62,000 nt of DNA. It comes from Mesostigma viride (lineage: Eukaryota > Streptophyta > Mesostigmatophyceae > Mesostigmatales > Mesostigmataceae). Shown here piece by piece: positions 11,946 to 22,139 of this stretch. Both the position numbers and the translations under genes were made by a program. The stretch's first letter is position 1. Each line of letters begins with the position of its first letter. The stretch lies in NCBI GenBank assembly GCA_009746045.1, contig RPFO01000156.1, forward strand, positions 4,885,091 through 4,947,090, written 5' to 3'. The notes under the pieces are model-generated. The model saw nothing but the letters and a program-made list of their open reading frames with translations. It was not told the DNA's origin and ran no database searches.

Positions 11946-13867
11946 TGAATCAACAGCACTGGTCAAATCAGGGCAATCAAAATCGCTTCATTAAAATGTT
12001 TAAATAATAAATGTTTATAGCCGTCAAGAACCTATCGATTCATACTACCCATTCAGAGGCTGTTCTGAAATTGTAACCATTGATCATTTTTAATGAATCA
12101 TCTATACAACACTGTTATGGCTTTATGACACATCCGTCATTGCCTTTCATCTTATACGATAGCAGCTAGTGGTTAACGAAGCTGGTCGCTTGCTAGGGCA
12201 TCATGCTGACCGCTCCCATTTCATTCCCGTGGCTCCTGCAAGAATCCAAGCAAGCCGCGACACAAGATGCAAGAGAACAAAAAGATATCAGATCCTTGAC
12301 ATAGACATCACCATTCTACAAGGAAGAGCTCGCCAGCACCTAACGGTCCATGCAGCAAATGTGTAGAATACGATTTAAGACCCAACACTCACTCTTATGG
12401 CAAAGCAGCCCATACACATGAATCACACCATGCGCCAGATGTCACACGAGCAAGCCACAACGTTGTCGTCGGATCAGAAAGCAACAAACGTGAAAACGCT
12501 AGCGGCCCAAATCTGAGATTCCGCGGAACACAGAAAATAAGAAAGCTCAGAAGCTACCAGCAAGGGATCGAACATAGGACCTTTGGCATGATTTCGCGGC
12601 TGTGTGAGTCTCCTGATCCGAAGGCATCTCACTTAAGTAACGTTTCGAAACAGCCAAACTGCGAAAACCCTCTTACCGGAGAGTTTTGCCAATATCAAGG
12701 AGACAACCAGCGCAGGTCAGAAATCGGGAGAATCCGGACCATGGTAGCTCGAGCCTGCCGTTATCTTGTCCGCGCTGTCGAGCCGAGCAGGATTATGAAT
12801 ATGAATGGAGATGGAAATGTGTAGCCTTACATGCGAAATAATGGCCGGCTGACGTGAAGAGCGACTAGATGACCTAGACGGTGGGGCCGGACACAGCTTG
12901 CTTGTTTGTGTTTCATCGTGGGCAACGAGTCCAACGACTACTTTCTCTGGGTTGCAAACTGCGGCAAATTGAACGCAAACCTCATCATGAAATCTTGACC
13001 GTCGAAATGTAACGATCCGACGACTTATGCAGTATGCCGCGTAATTTTTTGCGGGAGAGCCGTTGGTTCCCGACGCGGGCGACCAGTGGTTTGCATTAAG
13101 TTAACTTACCTGAAGTTTTCCAACAGAAGTTACCCAAGCCGCACGATGGCACTCATCGACGGCCTCAGTCTGCTGACTAGTCGGCCCGATTTTGGCGGCA
13201 CCCAATTTGACCCCAACGGTACCTACCGACAAAGGGCATACATTACCTTTCACGCGCACCACGACCCCTTCGAGCTCTGCAGCCTCTGCTATGGCGGTGG
13301 TGCCGTGGGGCCCGCATCAGACTGCGGGCCCTTATCTTCTATGGCGGTGCTGCCGTTGGGCCCGAATCAGACTGCAGGCCCTTTATGCAGGCGGGCCCTT
13401 AATGCATGTCACTTATTTATTCTTCTGCATACAAATATGAAGCCAAGAAGTCGTGTCCTCCGGATTTTTGCATTTGCACCGTGTGCAGTTCTTGGACGTT
13501 TGGAAACATGCATGGCATATGGCTAATGTAATGACTGACTAGCTAGACCGTTTCAGTGGTTTTTCATTTGCGGGTTTTTCCTCGTAAATGGTGGGAAAGC
13601 GATCGCAGCAATGGTTCTCACCACTAGACACTCCCGGCCAGTGAAGCCCGATTAACGTCCTCATCAAGCAACCTGTTTCCGGCCCCACTGTATAGGTCAT
13701 CTTACATTCGCTCTTTGCGTAAGCCAGCCATAATTTCAATGAACAAGGCTACACATTTGCATACTCTTTTCTTGGTTATCGGTGTGCCTTTGTTTGAATG
13801 CAGGGGGGATCGCTGTGCCGACACAACGCGTTCAACGTGCTGGGCATCAAATGAGGGATCTGGGCGA
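11946..13867. other. CACTA-1 interior, no recognised gene
   Basis: About 1.9 kb without a recognisable protein. A duplication of about 50 bp lies at 13289-13383 (CTATGGCGGTG, then GGGCCC and TCAGACTGC, twice). The sequence may be captured host DNA, but no exon could be identified. Confidence 0.4.
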
Positions 13868-14160
13868 CCACCAGTGCCCGACTAGTGTCACCACTGCCTT
13901 CCGGACCTGAGGGCAAGGCTGCAGCCGGAGCTGCAGACGTATTTTCAGGGCTTAGCGCAGCCGCCAGGCTGCCTGTGTCGAGGAGCGTTTGCTCATCACA
14001 TATTGCGCAATAGCTTCGGAAAATTATATCAGCGTGTGCGTCTTAGAAAGACGAAGCGATTGTGATATTCACAGCCGAATTCGGTGCCCAAACGAGAAAG
14101 TTATGATCTCCGCTGTCAGCCATGGCTACCTCGTGGCTCGCGGCTTTGATGGTACATTGG
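13868..14160 (-). pseudogene. 5' fragment of the half-LINE family (5' UTR plus ORF1 start)
   Basis: Read on the minus strand, this matches 45860-46140. Shared features are the leader (GAGCCACGAGGTAGCCATGG, then TGTGAATATCAC and GCTGATATAATTTTCCGAA) and the start of ORF1 through GGTGACACTAGTCG and CACTGGTGG. The reading frame is broken. LINE copies usually lose their 5' end, so a fragment that keeps only the 5' end was more likely captured by the CACTA element or cut by rearrangement. Confidence 0.75.
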
Positions 14161-14239
14161 CTATATTGTATGATAACCCTATAATCCACCTTAGTGGTGC
14201 TGAGTTTTTTTTCACATTAATGACTTAATGAAATAAAGC

Positions 14240-14419
14240 TCATGATTTTTCTCGTGGTATACTGTTGGGGCAGGCGCAGGCGCAAGAAGTCTCCTACGGT
14301 TGACAAACACCATATGTAGCAGGTTCACCTGACAACCATGCCAATATTTTGATGATTGAATGAATAAAGATGCTTTTCTTGTCGTTTTGCGCCTGACATT
14401 TTTGTCGGTTTAGCACTTG
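14240..14419. other. No gene seen
   Basis: Non-coding stretch between the LINE fragment and the right subterminal array. It includes a short CAGGCGCAGGCGCA repeat. Confidence 0.4.
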
Positions 14420-14713
14420 TGTTTTTACCACTTGTGTGCATGCTCATGTGGTATTTTTTTACCACTTTTTATCACTTCTTTGGTTTTACCACTTTTTATC
14501 ACTTTTTACCACTTGCACAAGCCTTTTACCACCACTTTACCACTTTTTACCACAAAGTGGTAAAAAGTGGTAAAATATACCACTTTTTTACCACTTTTTA
14601 TCACTTTATATCACTTTTTATCACTTTTTATCACTTTTTACCACCCTTAGACCTCTTTTACCACCTCGAGGTGGTAAAAAGGTGGTAAAAAGTGATAAAA
14701 AGTGGTAAATTTA
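14420..14713. repeat. Right subterminal repeats of CACTA-1
   Basis: Many copies of TTTTTACCAC and TTTTTATCAC, with inverted GTGGTAAAAA copies near 14560 and 14670-14710. They mirror the left array, as expected for transposase-binding subterminal regions. Confidence 0.85.
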
Positions 14714-15010
14714 CCACCCCCGAGTTCCTAGTGGGCTTGACTCCCAGAGTCAACCCCAACAACTGGAGACCCTGCACCTGCCACAGGCACAGGGAATTCC
14801 ACTGCTGCAGCAGCGTTATTGCAATCATTGAGTGGAAGCACCTCATCATTCCCAACCCCTTGCTGCTGTACAAGAGGGACACCCCCTTTACTATGTACAA
14901 CTGTTCGTCCCACTAGGGGTGATTGACTATTTACAGGGGACAACATCTCAAGTCATGGCTTACCCACCTGGCCAGAGCCTGCTCCAGCAGACTTGGCCTG
15001 GTCTGGGCAG

Positions 15011-16297
15011 TCACGTCGCCAATGACTGGCCCGTCCTGCCACATCCAAAGCACTTGTCATCCTTCCCAGCAGCAGCCTTCTTCAGGCCACCCTGGTTCTG
15101 GCTGCTCTGACTGGCCTGGGTGCCTTGGCCCTGGCTCTTGCCTTGCCCTTGGCCACCCTTGTTCTGCTGACCACCCTGGTGACCACCAGCCTGCTGCTGA
15201 CCCTTGCCTTTGGATCCCTGCTGCTGGCCCTTGCCACCCTGGTTACCATTCTGCCTGCGCCTGTTAGCCCTCTGACGCCTACTAGGTCTGGTTTCTCCCT
15301 GAGCACCCTGCCCAGGGGCGTCACCATGGACCTGATGAGCGGAGGCTGAAGGGGCACCAGTCACCTGGATTGCCTTACAAGCAGCATTGTCAGATGGACA
15401 GATATTGAAAATAACCTTTTGCAAGGCTGGCCACGTCCCATCTGTCTGATCAGCAAACATCCTAGCTGCATTTCTCCCATCCACACTCAGCCCCATGCGA
15501 TCCAGGAAGTAATCTGCCACTGCTCTATCAGTCAGATTGAAGCCATGCTTGGCCCCCTTCTCCCTGATGCGTGTGAGCCGCTGCAGCTCCTCAGCTATTG
15601 TGCCCTTGATCTCAAAGGTATCATAGCTGAGCTTATAGTGATTAGTGAGGTTGAGTACCTTATCAGAAAACTCCTGACGTAGGCCCTCTAGGAACTGAGA
15701 CCAAGTGAGCTTGTCCTTGACAGCCTGCCTAGCCTTGTCCCTTACCCTCTCACTTGAATCCCTATTAGTCGTGGATGTGTGGAATACCTGCACAAGGTTG
15801 ACAGTGGGATCTACAGAGCATGAAACTAGCTCCATATCCTCCAACCACTTGTCTAGCTCTTCCTGTCCCACAGGAGGCTTGAGAGGCTTCTGGCCATTCA
15901 TCACAGCCACAGCACTCATATGAGGTCTAGTCCCAGGCAAAGCACGAGGGTCACTGCCAATGACAGCAGCTCCTACTGGTGCTAATGGCGCAGGAACATG
16001 AGCTGCAGGAACACCAGACGGAGGCACACATGGTCTCTTACCAGGTGCTTGCCGTTCAGCATCATTCTGGCCCTCCCCCGTCAGCACCACGCCGTCGGTT
16101 GGCCACCCTGCACGCTCCTCCCCTTGTGCTACCTCTTTCCTCTTCCGGTTGGACGCCCTCCTGCCATTGACGCCCTCTGCCGTTGGGATTGCCTGTCCCT
16201 CTGGCACGACGTTGGCGGGGCTTCCCGTGTCTGCCCTTGCCTCACCCCCGCCATCCCCCGCTCGGGCGCTGCCGCCCCCGCGCGTGTTACGAAGCAT
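15011..16297 (-). pseudogene. gag: Copia Gag
   Basis: The ATG is at 16297 on the minus strand, 55 bases after the stop of the preceding ORF, and gives about 428 residues in frame. The N-terminal third is disordered (Gly/Ala/Pro). The middle is a helical capsid-like region similar to UBN2/retrotrans_gag domains (WSQFLEGLRQEFSDK, AEELQRLTRIREKG, DYFLDRMGL). A basic RRQRANRRR segment and a long Gln/Gly/Lys-rich linker follow. A zinc knuckle begins with DKCFGCGRTG at about 15050. Its His and last Cys are in the next frame (HWRRDCPDQ), so a one-base shift occurs inside the knuckle. Sequence then continues toward 14736, where pol joins across the CACTA insertion. The shift could be programmed gag-pol frameshifting, but its position inside the finger favours a mutation or sequencing error. 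Confidence 0.8.
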
Positions 16298-16351
16298 TAT
16301 AGAATACCACAGAAAACACACGCAGATATGGCCGCTGGAATCCACTCAGGC

Positions 16352-17492
16352 TCACGCACTTACTCCAGACGAGGCCGCCTCCTGGCTTGCACTCGCCTGC
16401 CCCTCCTCACGGTCTGGACGCTGCTCAACACCCTCAGCAACCGATGTGGCTGCTGCTGCCTCTGCGACAATCTGGAGGTCTGGGTTAAACTCTCCCAGCA
16501 CGCAGGTCACAGGTCGCCCGTCTTCCTTGCGTTCGACTGGATGTTGTGTCTCGCCTGGGTTGCGATGCCAAGCAAGATTGCGCAACCACCGCTTACCGCC
16601 GCCGACCAGCTCGTTCTGCTCGCCTCGGCCGTAACGGTCGTACTCGTGAGTCGCCTCACGAGGTATATGCAGATCAGCTCTCTGCCTTGCCTCGTAGGTC
16701 TCGGTAGTGCCGTCGCCCTCGTTTATCTGCTGGGCTGAGCGCTTGACGGAGCCCTCTGGCTTGTCAGTCCACTCAAAATGGACGTCTTCAGGCGTCTTCT
16801 CGACCCCTGCGACAATCTCCACCTCCGGACCCCACGCAGTGGTGGTTTCCGGCCTCGGTGTATCAAGCCTTGAGTAGACCCCGAAAGGCTGCGTGGTAAT
16901 ATAAAACCTGTCTGCGTACCCTCTCGACTCTTGCAAAAGGACAGCAACAAGATTCTCAATGGTTTGGGCAAACACCTCTGCCGTGCTCCAAGGATTTACC
17001 GTCTCCCGAGCACGCGCGTTCCGGATGATGTCGGCGTCTGGTACCCCCTCTCCTAGCACTGCTGTCGCCACCCAGTGGTTAAACAGTCGGGTGCTGCCGA
17101 GCGCGGTTGCCACAATCTGGCTATAAGCGCCTCCCTGGCAAGGTCGAGACCGGCAAGCGTGATATGGGCGCCCTGATAAGCGACCTCCACACGATTAGCA
17201 GTTTCAGCTAGCGCGTCTCGTAGGCGCACCAACTCTTCCACCGCCACTCGCCCCGTCTCACCTGGAGAAATCACGACGCGAGCCCGTTTTATAATCGGGT
17301 CCGCCGCCGCTGGCCTGTTGCCTCCCCCACTCACCGCCACCCACCCCTCTTCTGCCAAGTGCCTCGCTACGTAGGCCGCTTGCACGAATGTTGGAGCGTT
17401 TGCTTGGTTACGGTATAGGGGAAAAACGCTTGCGCGTCTCTCTGCTCGTTCGCCTCACCAGCACCGTGGCTGCTTGACGATGAACCAGACAT
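16352..17492 (-). pseudogene. Extra ORF between the Copia 5' LTR and gag, unknown
   Basis: The first ATG (17492, reading MSGSSSSSHG) lies 24 bases after the 5' LTR. The coding sequence runs to a stop at 16352 but changes frame near 17400 and near 17110. Joined, it is about 380 residues. The N-terminal half is helical (AAYVARHLAEEGW, VAVEELVRLRDALAE). The middle has STRLFNHWVATAVLGEGVPD. The C-terminal part is acidic and Arg-rich. I recognise no domain. Its position before gag is unusual, since Copia elements normally start with gag. It could be an extended Gag N-terminus or an acquired gene. Confidence 0.5.
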
Positions 17493-17515
17493 GAAAGCGT
17501 GGAAGCAATAGTACG

Positions 17516-18173
17516 ATTTGCGCAGCAACTCGTCAGCAGAGCTTGTGAGCTCCTGGTCCTTGCCGGCTGGAATGACCCTAGGCTGCTGGCTAGCAACCTT
17601 TATCCTCACACCAGGCCTACGACCCTCGATAGGCTCGCCACTCGTCGTGACGACCAAGGTTCGTGTGTGAAGACGCTCGTTGCCTCGTTGAGCCTCGAGC
17701 TATATGCAACCTCGTTCCATCCTTGTTCCTCGGTCATGAGCAACGCTGGGCAACGCTACATTGCCAGAGCCTCGTATCGCTGCCTTGCATCCTCGTTGCA
17801 GGCAGCATACAGGAATCTCTGGCTATCCTGTGTCTAGGACAGCACAGGACCTGCCACAGTCCTGCAAGGACTTACATCCTTGCAGACCTGCTGGCTCAGT
17901 GGTTACTGGCTTCTACTAGCCACAGTACCGTTGAGCCCTCAGTACACTGTGTCCCAGTCACGTGAGAGTCCAGGCTAAGCCTGTGCAGGCACGGCCTGCC
18001 ACGTGTCCTGTCCACTATGCCCTGAGTGTGCACCGCCCTCGCCCACCGGTCGGCAGTACTTCGGGACTTGATAACTTTCTCGTCCCTTGTCTGTTCTAGG
18101 CGGTTGACATGGCGTTGGAAAGGTCTCCTCAACCTGCATCCATCTAGCACATTGGTGCCCCAATATGCTAACT
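17516..18173 (-). repeat. Copia 5' LTR (658 bp)
   Basis: Partner of 6535-7188. It differs by a 4-bp insertion and a handful of substitutions, so the insertion is recent. The outer boundary at 18173 abuts TCTTT (18174-18178). The inner boundary (coding strand ...GCGCAAAT) is followed by CGTACTATTGC, where a primer-binding site would lie. I could not match that to a tRNA 3' end. Confidence 0.92.
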
Positions 18174-18390
18174 TCTTTAGAGTCCACAAAGCCTGCATTA
18201 AACATGACGTTCGGGGCAAACGCATATATATACGAAGTATGGGTCTGCCAAGCCTGACGCAGCCTTGAAATTGGTCGGAAATATGCGGTAGCTCAGGAAA
18301 AAAAAGTTGCAGCGGTAATGAAGAAAGTCGTTCGGTCAAAGTCTTTACAATTAAAAAATGCATCGTTTATGATGGAAACCCCGATCTTAG

Positions 18391-18433
18391 CTCGTCGTCT
18401 GTCCCAACTCAGTCCTCACAGGAGGACTGAGTT
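18391..18433. repeat. Left end motif and hairpin of the piggyBac-like element
   Basis: CTCGTCGTCTGTC at 18391 is followed by AACTCAGTCCTC, loop ACAG, and GAGGACTGAGTT (18406-18433). The same end motif and AGTCCTC-type hairpins occur inverted at about 30055-30125. Confidence 0.7.
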
Positions 18434-18439
18434 GACAAT

Positions 18440-19037
18440 TTTCAACCGCGTGTAGCGACTAGGTGGGGGGTCCATCCCAAATGTTTTGATGTGGATCGGG
18501 GGTGTACTAGATGTCATTTTGTTGGCAAAAATACTGCAGATGTGAAAACTTGACGCGAACACCTGAAAATTACACGCTCGTTGGGCACCCCCTCGCGAAT
18601 TTGCATTTTTCGGGATAAGAACGAGTGGGAAAAATTCAATCAAATCCTGGTGCATGAAGAAAAAATATAGGCATGTAAACAATAGAGTTCTTTATCAATA
18701 GAAAAAAACTGGGCTCGATTTGGCCACTGCAACTGCCTGAAACAATTTAAAAACTCTCAGTCCTCAGCCGAGGACAAGGGCTTGCTGGCACTATGCCAGC
18801 ATGCTACCATTATTCCAATGTCCATATTATGCCATGTAGCCATTTAAATGACCCATGCTCACACAAAAAACATCTACAAACCTGCAGGGCTCAATAAAAC
18901 ATGCTAGGAGGGCCTTGCAAGTCGCTTACGGAGCTGAAAAACGTCTACATGCTAGCATGCTAGCACCTAGTTTTCATTATCCCAAGCACCTAGTGCTGAT
19001 AATGATAACCTGCCTATATAAACAATATTAGGCAAAT
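18440..19037. other. piggyBac 3' untranslated region
   Basis: Non-coding sequence between the transposase stop and the left end. A further CAGTCCTC...GAGGAC repeat lies near 18757-18773. No gene was seen. Confidence 0.5.
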
Positions 19038-19609
19038 TCAGCGCCTGCTTGGCCCTGCAGCTGTCTGGGCGCGGGTGGCCCTCTTGGCCGCCCACTTCCT
19101 GCCAGCCTCGCTGCGCTCGGTGAGGGGCACCATGGCCCTCTGCTTGCCCTTCAAGGCGTTCAAGCCGGGGATCTTGCCTGGCGGGGCATGCCAGGCAGCG
19201 AAGCACTCGCGGTGCAGGGCCACGTTGCATTCTGGGCACCAGAAGTCAGTGCGAGGAAGGCGAGGCTCCCCAGGCTTGGGCTTGGGCTTGGTGGCAGTGC
19301 ACACCTCACACTGTGCCTGCATGCGTTCCTCGCCCTTGAATGGGATGCGCTCGATGGTGGTGTGTGTGCCGGAGTGCCGCCCACCACGTCCGGGCATCAC
19401 AGCCACGCCCACGCTGTCGATGGGCAGTGCGGCACCATCCCACTTGTTGTGCATCAGCTTGGTGGCCAGCTTCAGGTGGAAGTCCATGTGAGACATGGCC
19501 TCATCCGGGCCACCCGCCAGCAGGGTGTGGATGTTGTGCGCCTGGCTGACCGTCTCGGACAGCATGCCAAAGAATGGCCGGTGGAACCACATCTGCGTGG
19601 GCAGCACAG
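19038..19609 (-). pseudogene. piggyBac-like transposase, C-terminal part
   Basis: Joined to 28025-29822 after removal of element A and one ACT. The fragment reads on from VLPTQMWFHRPFFGML through a helical region (HIHTLL-like, MDFHLKLATKLMHNKW). It ends in a Cys/His cluster with CEVCTATK, FWCPECNVALHRECF and W, the zinc-binding C-terminal domain typical of piggyBac transposases, which helps bind the transposon ends. The stop is at 19038. The last residues are basic (KRATRAQ), suiting a nuclear protein. This part is open and undamaged apart from the insertion. Confidence 0.85.
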
Positions 19610-19612
19610 ACT

Positions 19613-19644
19613 CCCTGCCAGCCGTTAAGAATGTACTCCAGCAC
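19613..19644 (+). repeat. Element A left terminal inverted repeat
   Basis: Begins CCCTGCCAGCCGTTAAGAAT. The right copy (27990-28021, minus strand) begins CCCTACCAGCCATTAAGAAT. The element's subterminal AAGTACATTTT motif follows immediately. Confidence 0.9.
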
Positions 19645-19849
19645 AAGTACATTTTGAGTTTTTCCAAGTTTCTTGTTTTTTGCTTGTTTCAAGTTCAGTT
19701 TTGCATAAAAAGTGTCCCCATAGCCCCTGGATCTCATCTGGAGGTAGTTGAACTAGTATATGCTACAATATACTAGGTTGTACTATTTTCTACTACATTT
19801 ATACTATAATGTACTAAATTGAACTACATATGAACTAAATGTAACTGTG

Positions 19850-20405
19850 ATTGATGCCCCTGTAACGTCTCCCAATGCTCAATAACAGGTCTGGCCACCA
19901 TTGGTGACCTCCTAGAGCCATTCACAGCTGCATTTCGTGGATCACCGCACAAAAAAAAAAAGTTTTACTTAGCCTTATCAACATGGGAATGAGGGCTTTG
20001 GTGTGCAAACATGCATGTGTGCTAAAAATTGGACATTCTGACACTGCGCGAGAGTCTGGTAATACTTAAGCACTTCAGGTCATGATCGAAGTATAGAATG
20101 AACTGATGCAAGCAATCAAGCATTATGCAAGGAATGGAATGCTGCAATGAATTTTAGCAGTAATACTTGCAACTAGGGAACACACGATAAAGTCACGAAT
20201 CTGACATGCATTGTGCCGTCATGGCACATGCATGAACATGTACACGAACAGAGGATCACGCGGACGCCCACGTGCACGCGCATGGCAATCCCCATGCCCC
20301 CCCCCCCACACACACACACAAGCCCCAACTCCAAACATTGCACCAATGACCCACCCACCCAAACCCAACCCCAGCCCCCCTGACCCCCCAACGCCCATGC
20401 ACACG
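19850..20405. other. Element A unique sequence, no gene
   Basis: No counterpart in element B and no credible ORF. Contains short TACTA-type repeats near the terminus and a poly-A run at 19950. Confidence 0.5.
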
Positions 20406-20410
20406 CCCAT

Positions 20411-20545
20411 GCCCCCGCCCCGCCCCCGCCCCCGCCCCCGCCCCCGCCCCCGCCCCCGCCCCCGCCCCCGCCCCCGCCCCCGCCCCCGCCCCCGCCCCCG
20501 CCCCCGCCCCGCCCCCGCCCCCGCCCCCGCCCCCGCCCCCGCCCA
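20411..20545. repeat. (CCCCGC)n hexamer array
   Basis: About 22 units with one short slip near 20508. The complementary strand is G-rich (GGGGGC repeated) and has high G-quadruplex potential. Long ORFs through it are artefacts of the 6-base period. Confidence 0.95.
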
Positions 20546-20581
20546 TGCCCATGCCCCTGCCCCCGCACCCGCCCATTCTCA

Positions 20582-20755
20582 CCCACGCCCACGCCCACGC
20601 CCACGCCCACGCCCACGCCCACGCCCATGCCCACGCCCACGCCCACGCCCACGCCCACGCCCACGCCCACGCCCACGCCCACGCCCACGCCCACGCCCAC
20701 GCCCACGCCCACGCCCACGCCCACGCCCACGCCCACGCCCACGCCCACGCCCACC
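20582..20755. repeat. (GCCCAC)n hexamer array, first block
   Basis: About 29 units. The block is followed by a roughly 107-base spacer (20756-20862) that is repeated, diverged, at about 21686-21790. The array and spacer therefore form a higher-order repeat. Confidence 0.95.
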
Positions 20756-20862
20756 CTAGCCTCACCCCTACTCCAAGCCACAATTATACCCAAAGCCACA
20801 GCCAGAAGTAGAGCGCAGCTGCAACAATAGCAGACGTAGCTGAGACACACACCTACCCACGC

Positions 20863-21685
20863 CAACGCCCACGCCCACGCTCACGCCCACGCCCACGCCC
20901 ACGCCCACGCCCACGCCCACGCCCACGCCCACGCCCACGCCCACGCCCACGCCCACGCCCACGCCCACGCCCACGCCCACGCCCACGCCCACGCCCACGC
21001 CCACGCCCACGCCCACGCCCACGCCCACGCCCACGCCCACGCCCACGCCCACGCCCACGCCCACGCTCACGCCCACGCCCACGCCCACTCCACGCCCACT
21101 CCCACGCCCACGCCCACGCGCACGCGCACGCCCACGCCCACGCCCACGCCCACGCCCATGCCCACGCCCACGCCCACGCCCACGCCCACGCCCACGCCCA
21201 CGCCCACGCCCACGCCCACGCCCACGCCCACGCCCACGCCCACGCCCACGCCCACGCCCACGCCCACGCCCACGCCCACGCCCACGCCCACGCCCACGCC
21301 CACGCCCACGCCCACGCCCACGCCCACGCCCACGCCCACACCCACACCCACGCCCACGCCACGCCCACGCCCACGCCCACGCCCACACCCACGCCCACGC
21401 CCACGCCCACACCCACACCCACGCCCACGCCCACGCCCACGCCCACGCCCACGCCCACGCCCACGCCCACGCCCACGCCCACGCCCACTCCCACGCCTAC
21501 GCCCACGCCCACGCCCACGCCCACGCCCACGCCCATGCCAACGCCCACGCCCACGCCCACGCCCACGCCCACGCCCACGCCCACACCCACGCCCACGCCC
21601 ACGCCCACGCCCACGCCCACGCCCGCGCCCATGCCCACGCTCACGCCCACGCCCACGCCCACGCCCGCGCCTGCGCCCACCCTAG
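20863..21685. repeat. (GCCCAC)n hexamer array, second block
   Basis: About 137 units with scattered variants (GCCCAT, GCTCAC, ACCCAC) and a few single-base slips near 21090 and 21360. It replaces the region occupied by the accessory gene in element B. Confidence 0.95.
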
Positions 21686-21951
21686 CCTCACCCCTACTCC
21701 AAGCCACAAATGCACCGTAAGCCACAGCCAGAAGTACAGCACAGCAGCGACAATTGCAGACTTAGCCCAGACACACACCTACCCACGTCAATGCCCCTGC
21801 CCAGAGACTCGCGGCCTCATCCCACCCCCCTGCACGAACAGTTCCCAAACAAAAGAAAAGGCAAACAAAAGGAACAAGAGTAGCAAGCTGCATTGCGAGC
21901 ACATATGCCAGTTCTGGTGCACATGCCAGGCCGAAAGCAACTCATGATTGC

Positions 21952-22122
21952 CCCTGCCCCTGCCCCTGCCCCTACCCCTGCCCCTGCCCCTGCCCCTGCC
22001 CCTGCCCCTGCCCCTGCCCCTGCCCCTGCCCCTGCCCCTGCCCCTGCCCCTGCCCCTGCCCTGCCCCTGCCCCTGCCCCTGCCCCTGCCCCTGCCCCTGC
22101 CCCTGCCCCTGCTCCTGCCCCT
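21952..22122. repeat. (CCCCTG)n hexamer array
   Basis: About 28 units of CCCCTG with one variant (ACCCCTG). A further short hexamer tract, GCAAAC/GGCAAA, lies at 22632-22683, so several unrelated 6-base satellites sit side by side. Confidence 0.93.
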
Positions 22123-22139
22123 GCCATCACCATTCTAAC

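Larger units (their letters stand above)
11499..14733. mobile_element. CACTA (EnSpm) element, non-autonomous
   Basis: Terminal inverted repeats start CACTAGGAACTCGGGGGTG at 11499 and end with its exact complement at 14733. The flanking duplication is GG (11497-11498 and 14734-14735). Excising the element with one GG joins the Copia gag-pol sequence in frame. Dense subterminal arrays of GTGGTAAAAA and its complement lie at both ends, as is usual for CACTA elements. No transposase (DDE) or second protein is recognisable inside, so movement would need an autonomous relative. The interior contains a LINE 5' fragment and the terminus of another CACTA-like element. Confidence 0.85.
6535..18173 (-). 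mobile_element. Ty1/Copia-like LTR retrotransposon, nearly complete
   Basis: Two direct repeats of 654 and 658 bp bound the element, with TCTTT on both outer sides (6530-6534 and 18174-18178). Read on the minus strand, the order is 5' LTR, an extra ORF of unknown function, Gag with a zinc knuckle, then integrase, a retropepsin-like domain, reverse transcriptase and RNase H, and the 3' LTR. Total span is 11.6 kb, of which 3.2 kb is a CACTA element inserted in pol, so the element itself is about 8.4 kb. The LTR ends are AG...AT on the coding strand rather than the usual TG...CA. Integrase preceding RT places it with Copia. Frameshifts in three ORFs make it non-autonomous as read. Confidence 0.9.

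Noticed and set aside
14736-14790. VDSGSQ near the Copia gag-pol join as the missing protease active site
   Set aside because: No retropepsin strands or LLG/ILG motif follow it. The segment at 9910-10140 has the full pattern instead.
20173-21725. Long ORFs encoding (Val-Gly)n, (Ala-Trp)n, (Arg-Gly)n and (Pro-Thr)n
   Set aside because: They are open only because the hexamer satellites contain no stop codons in several frames on both strands.
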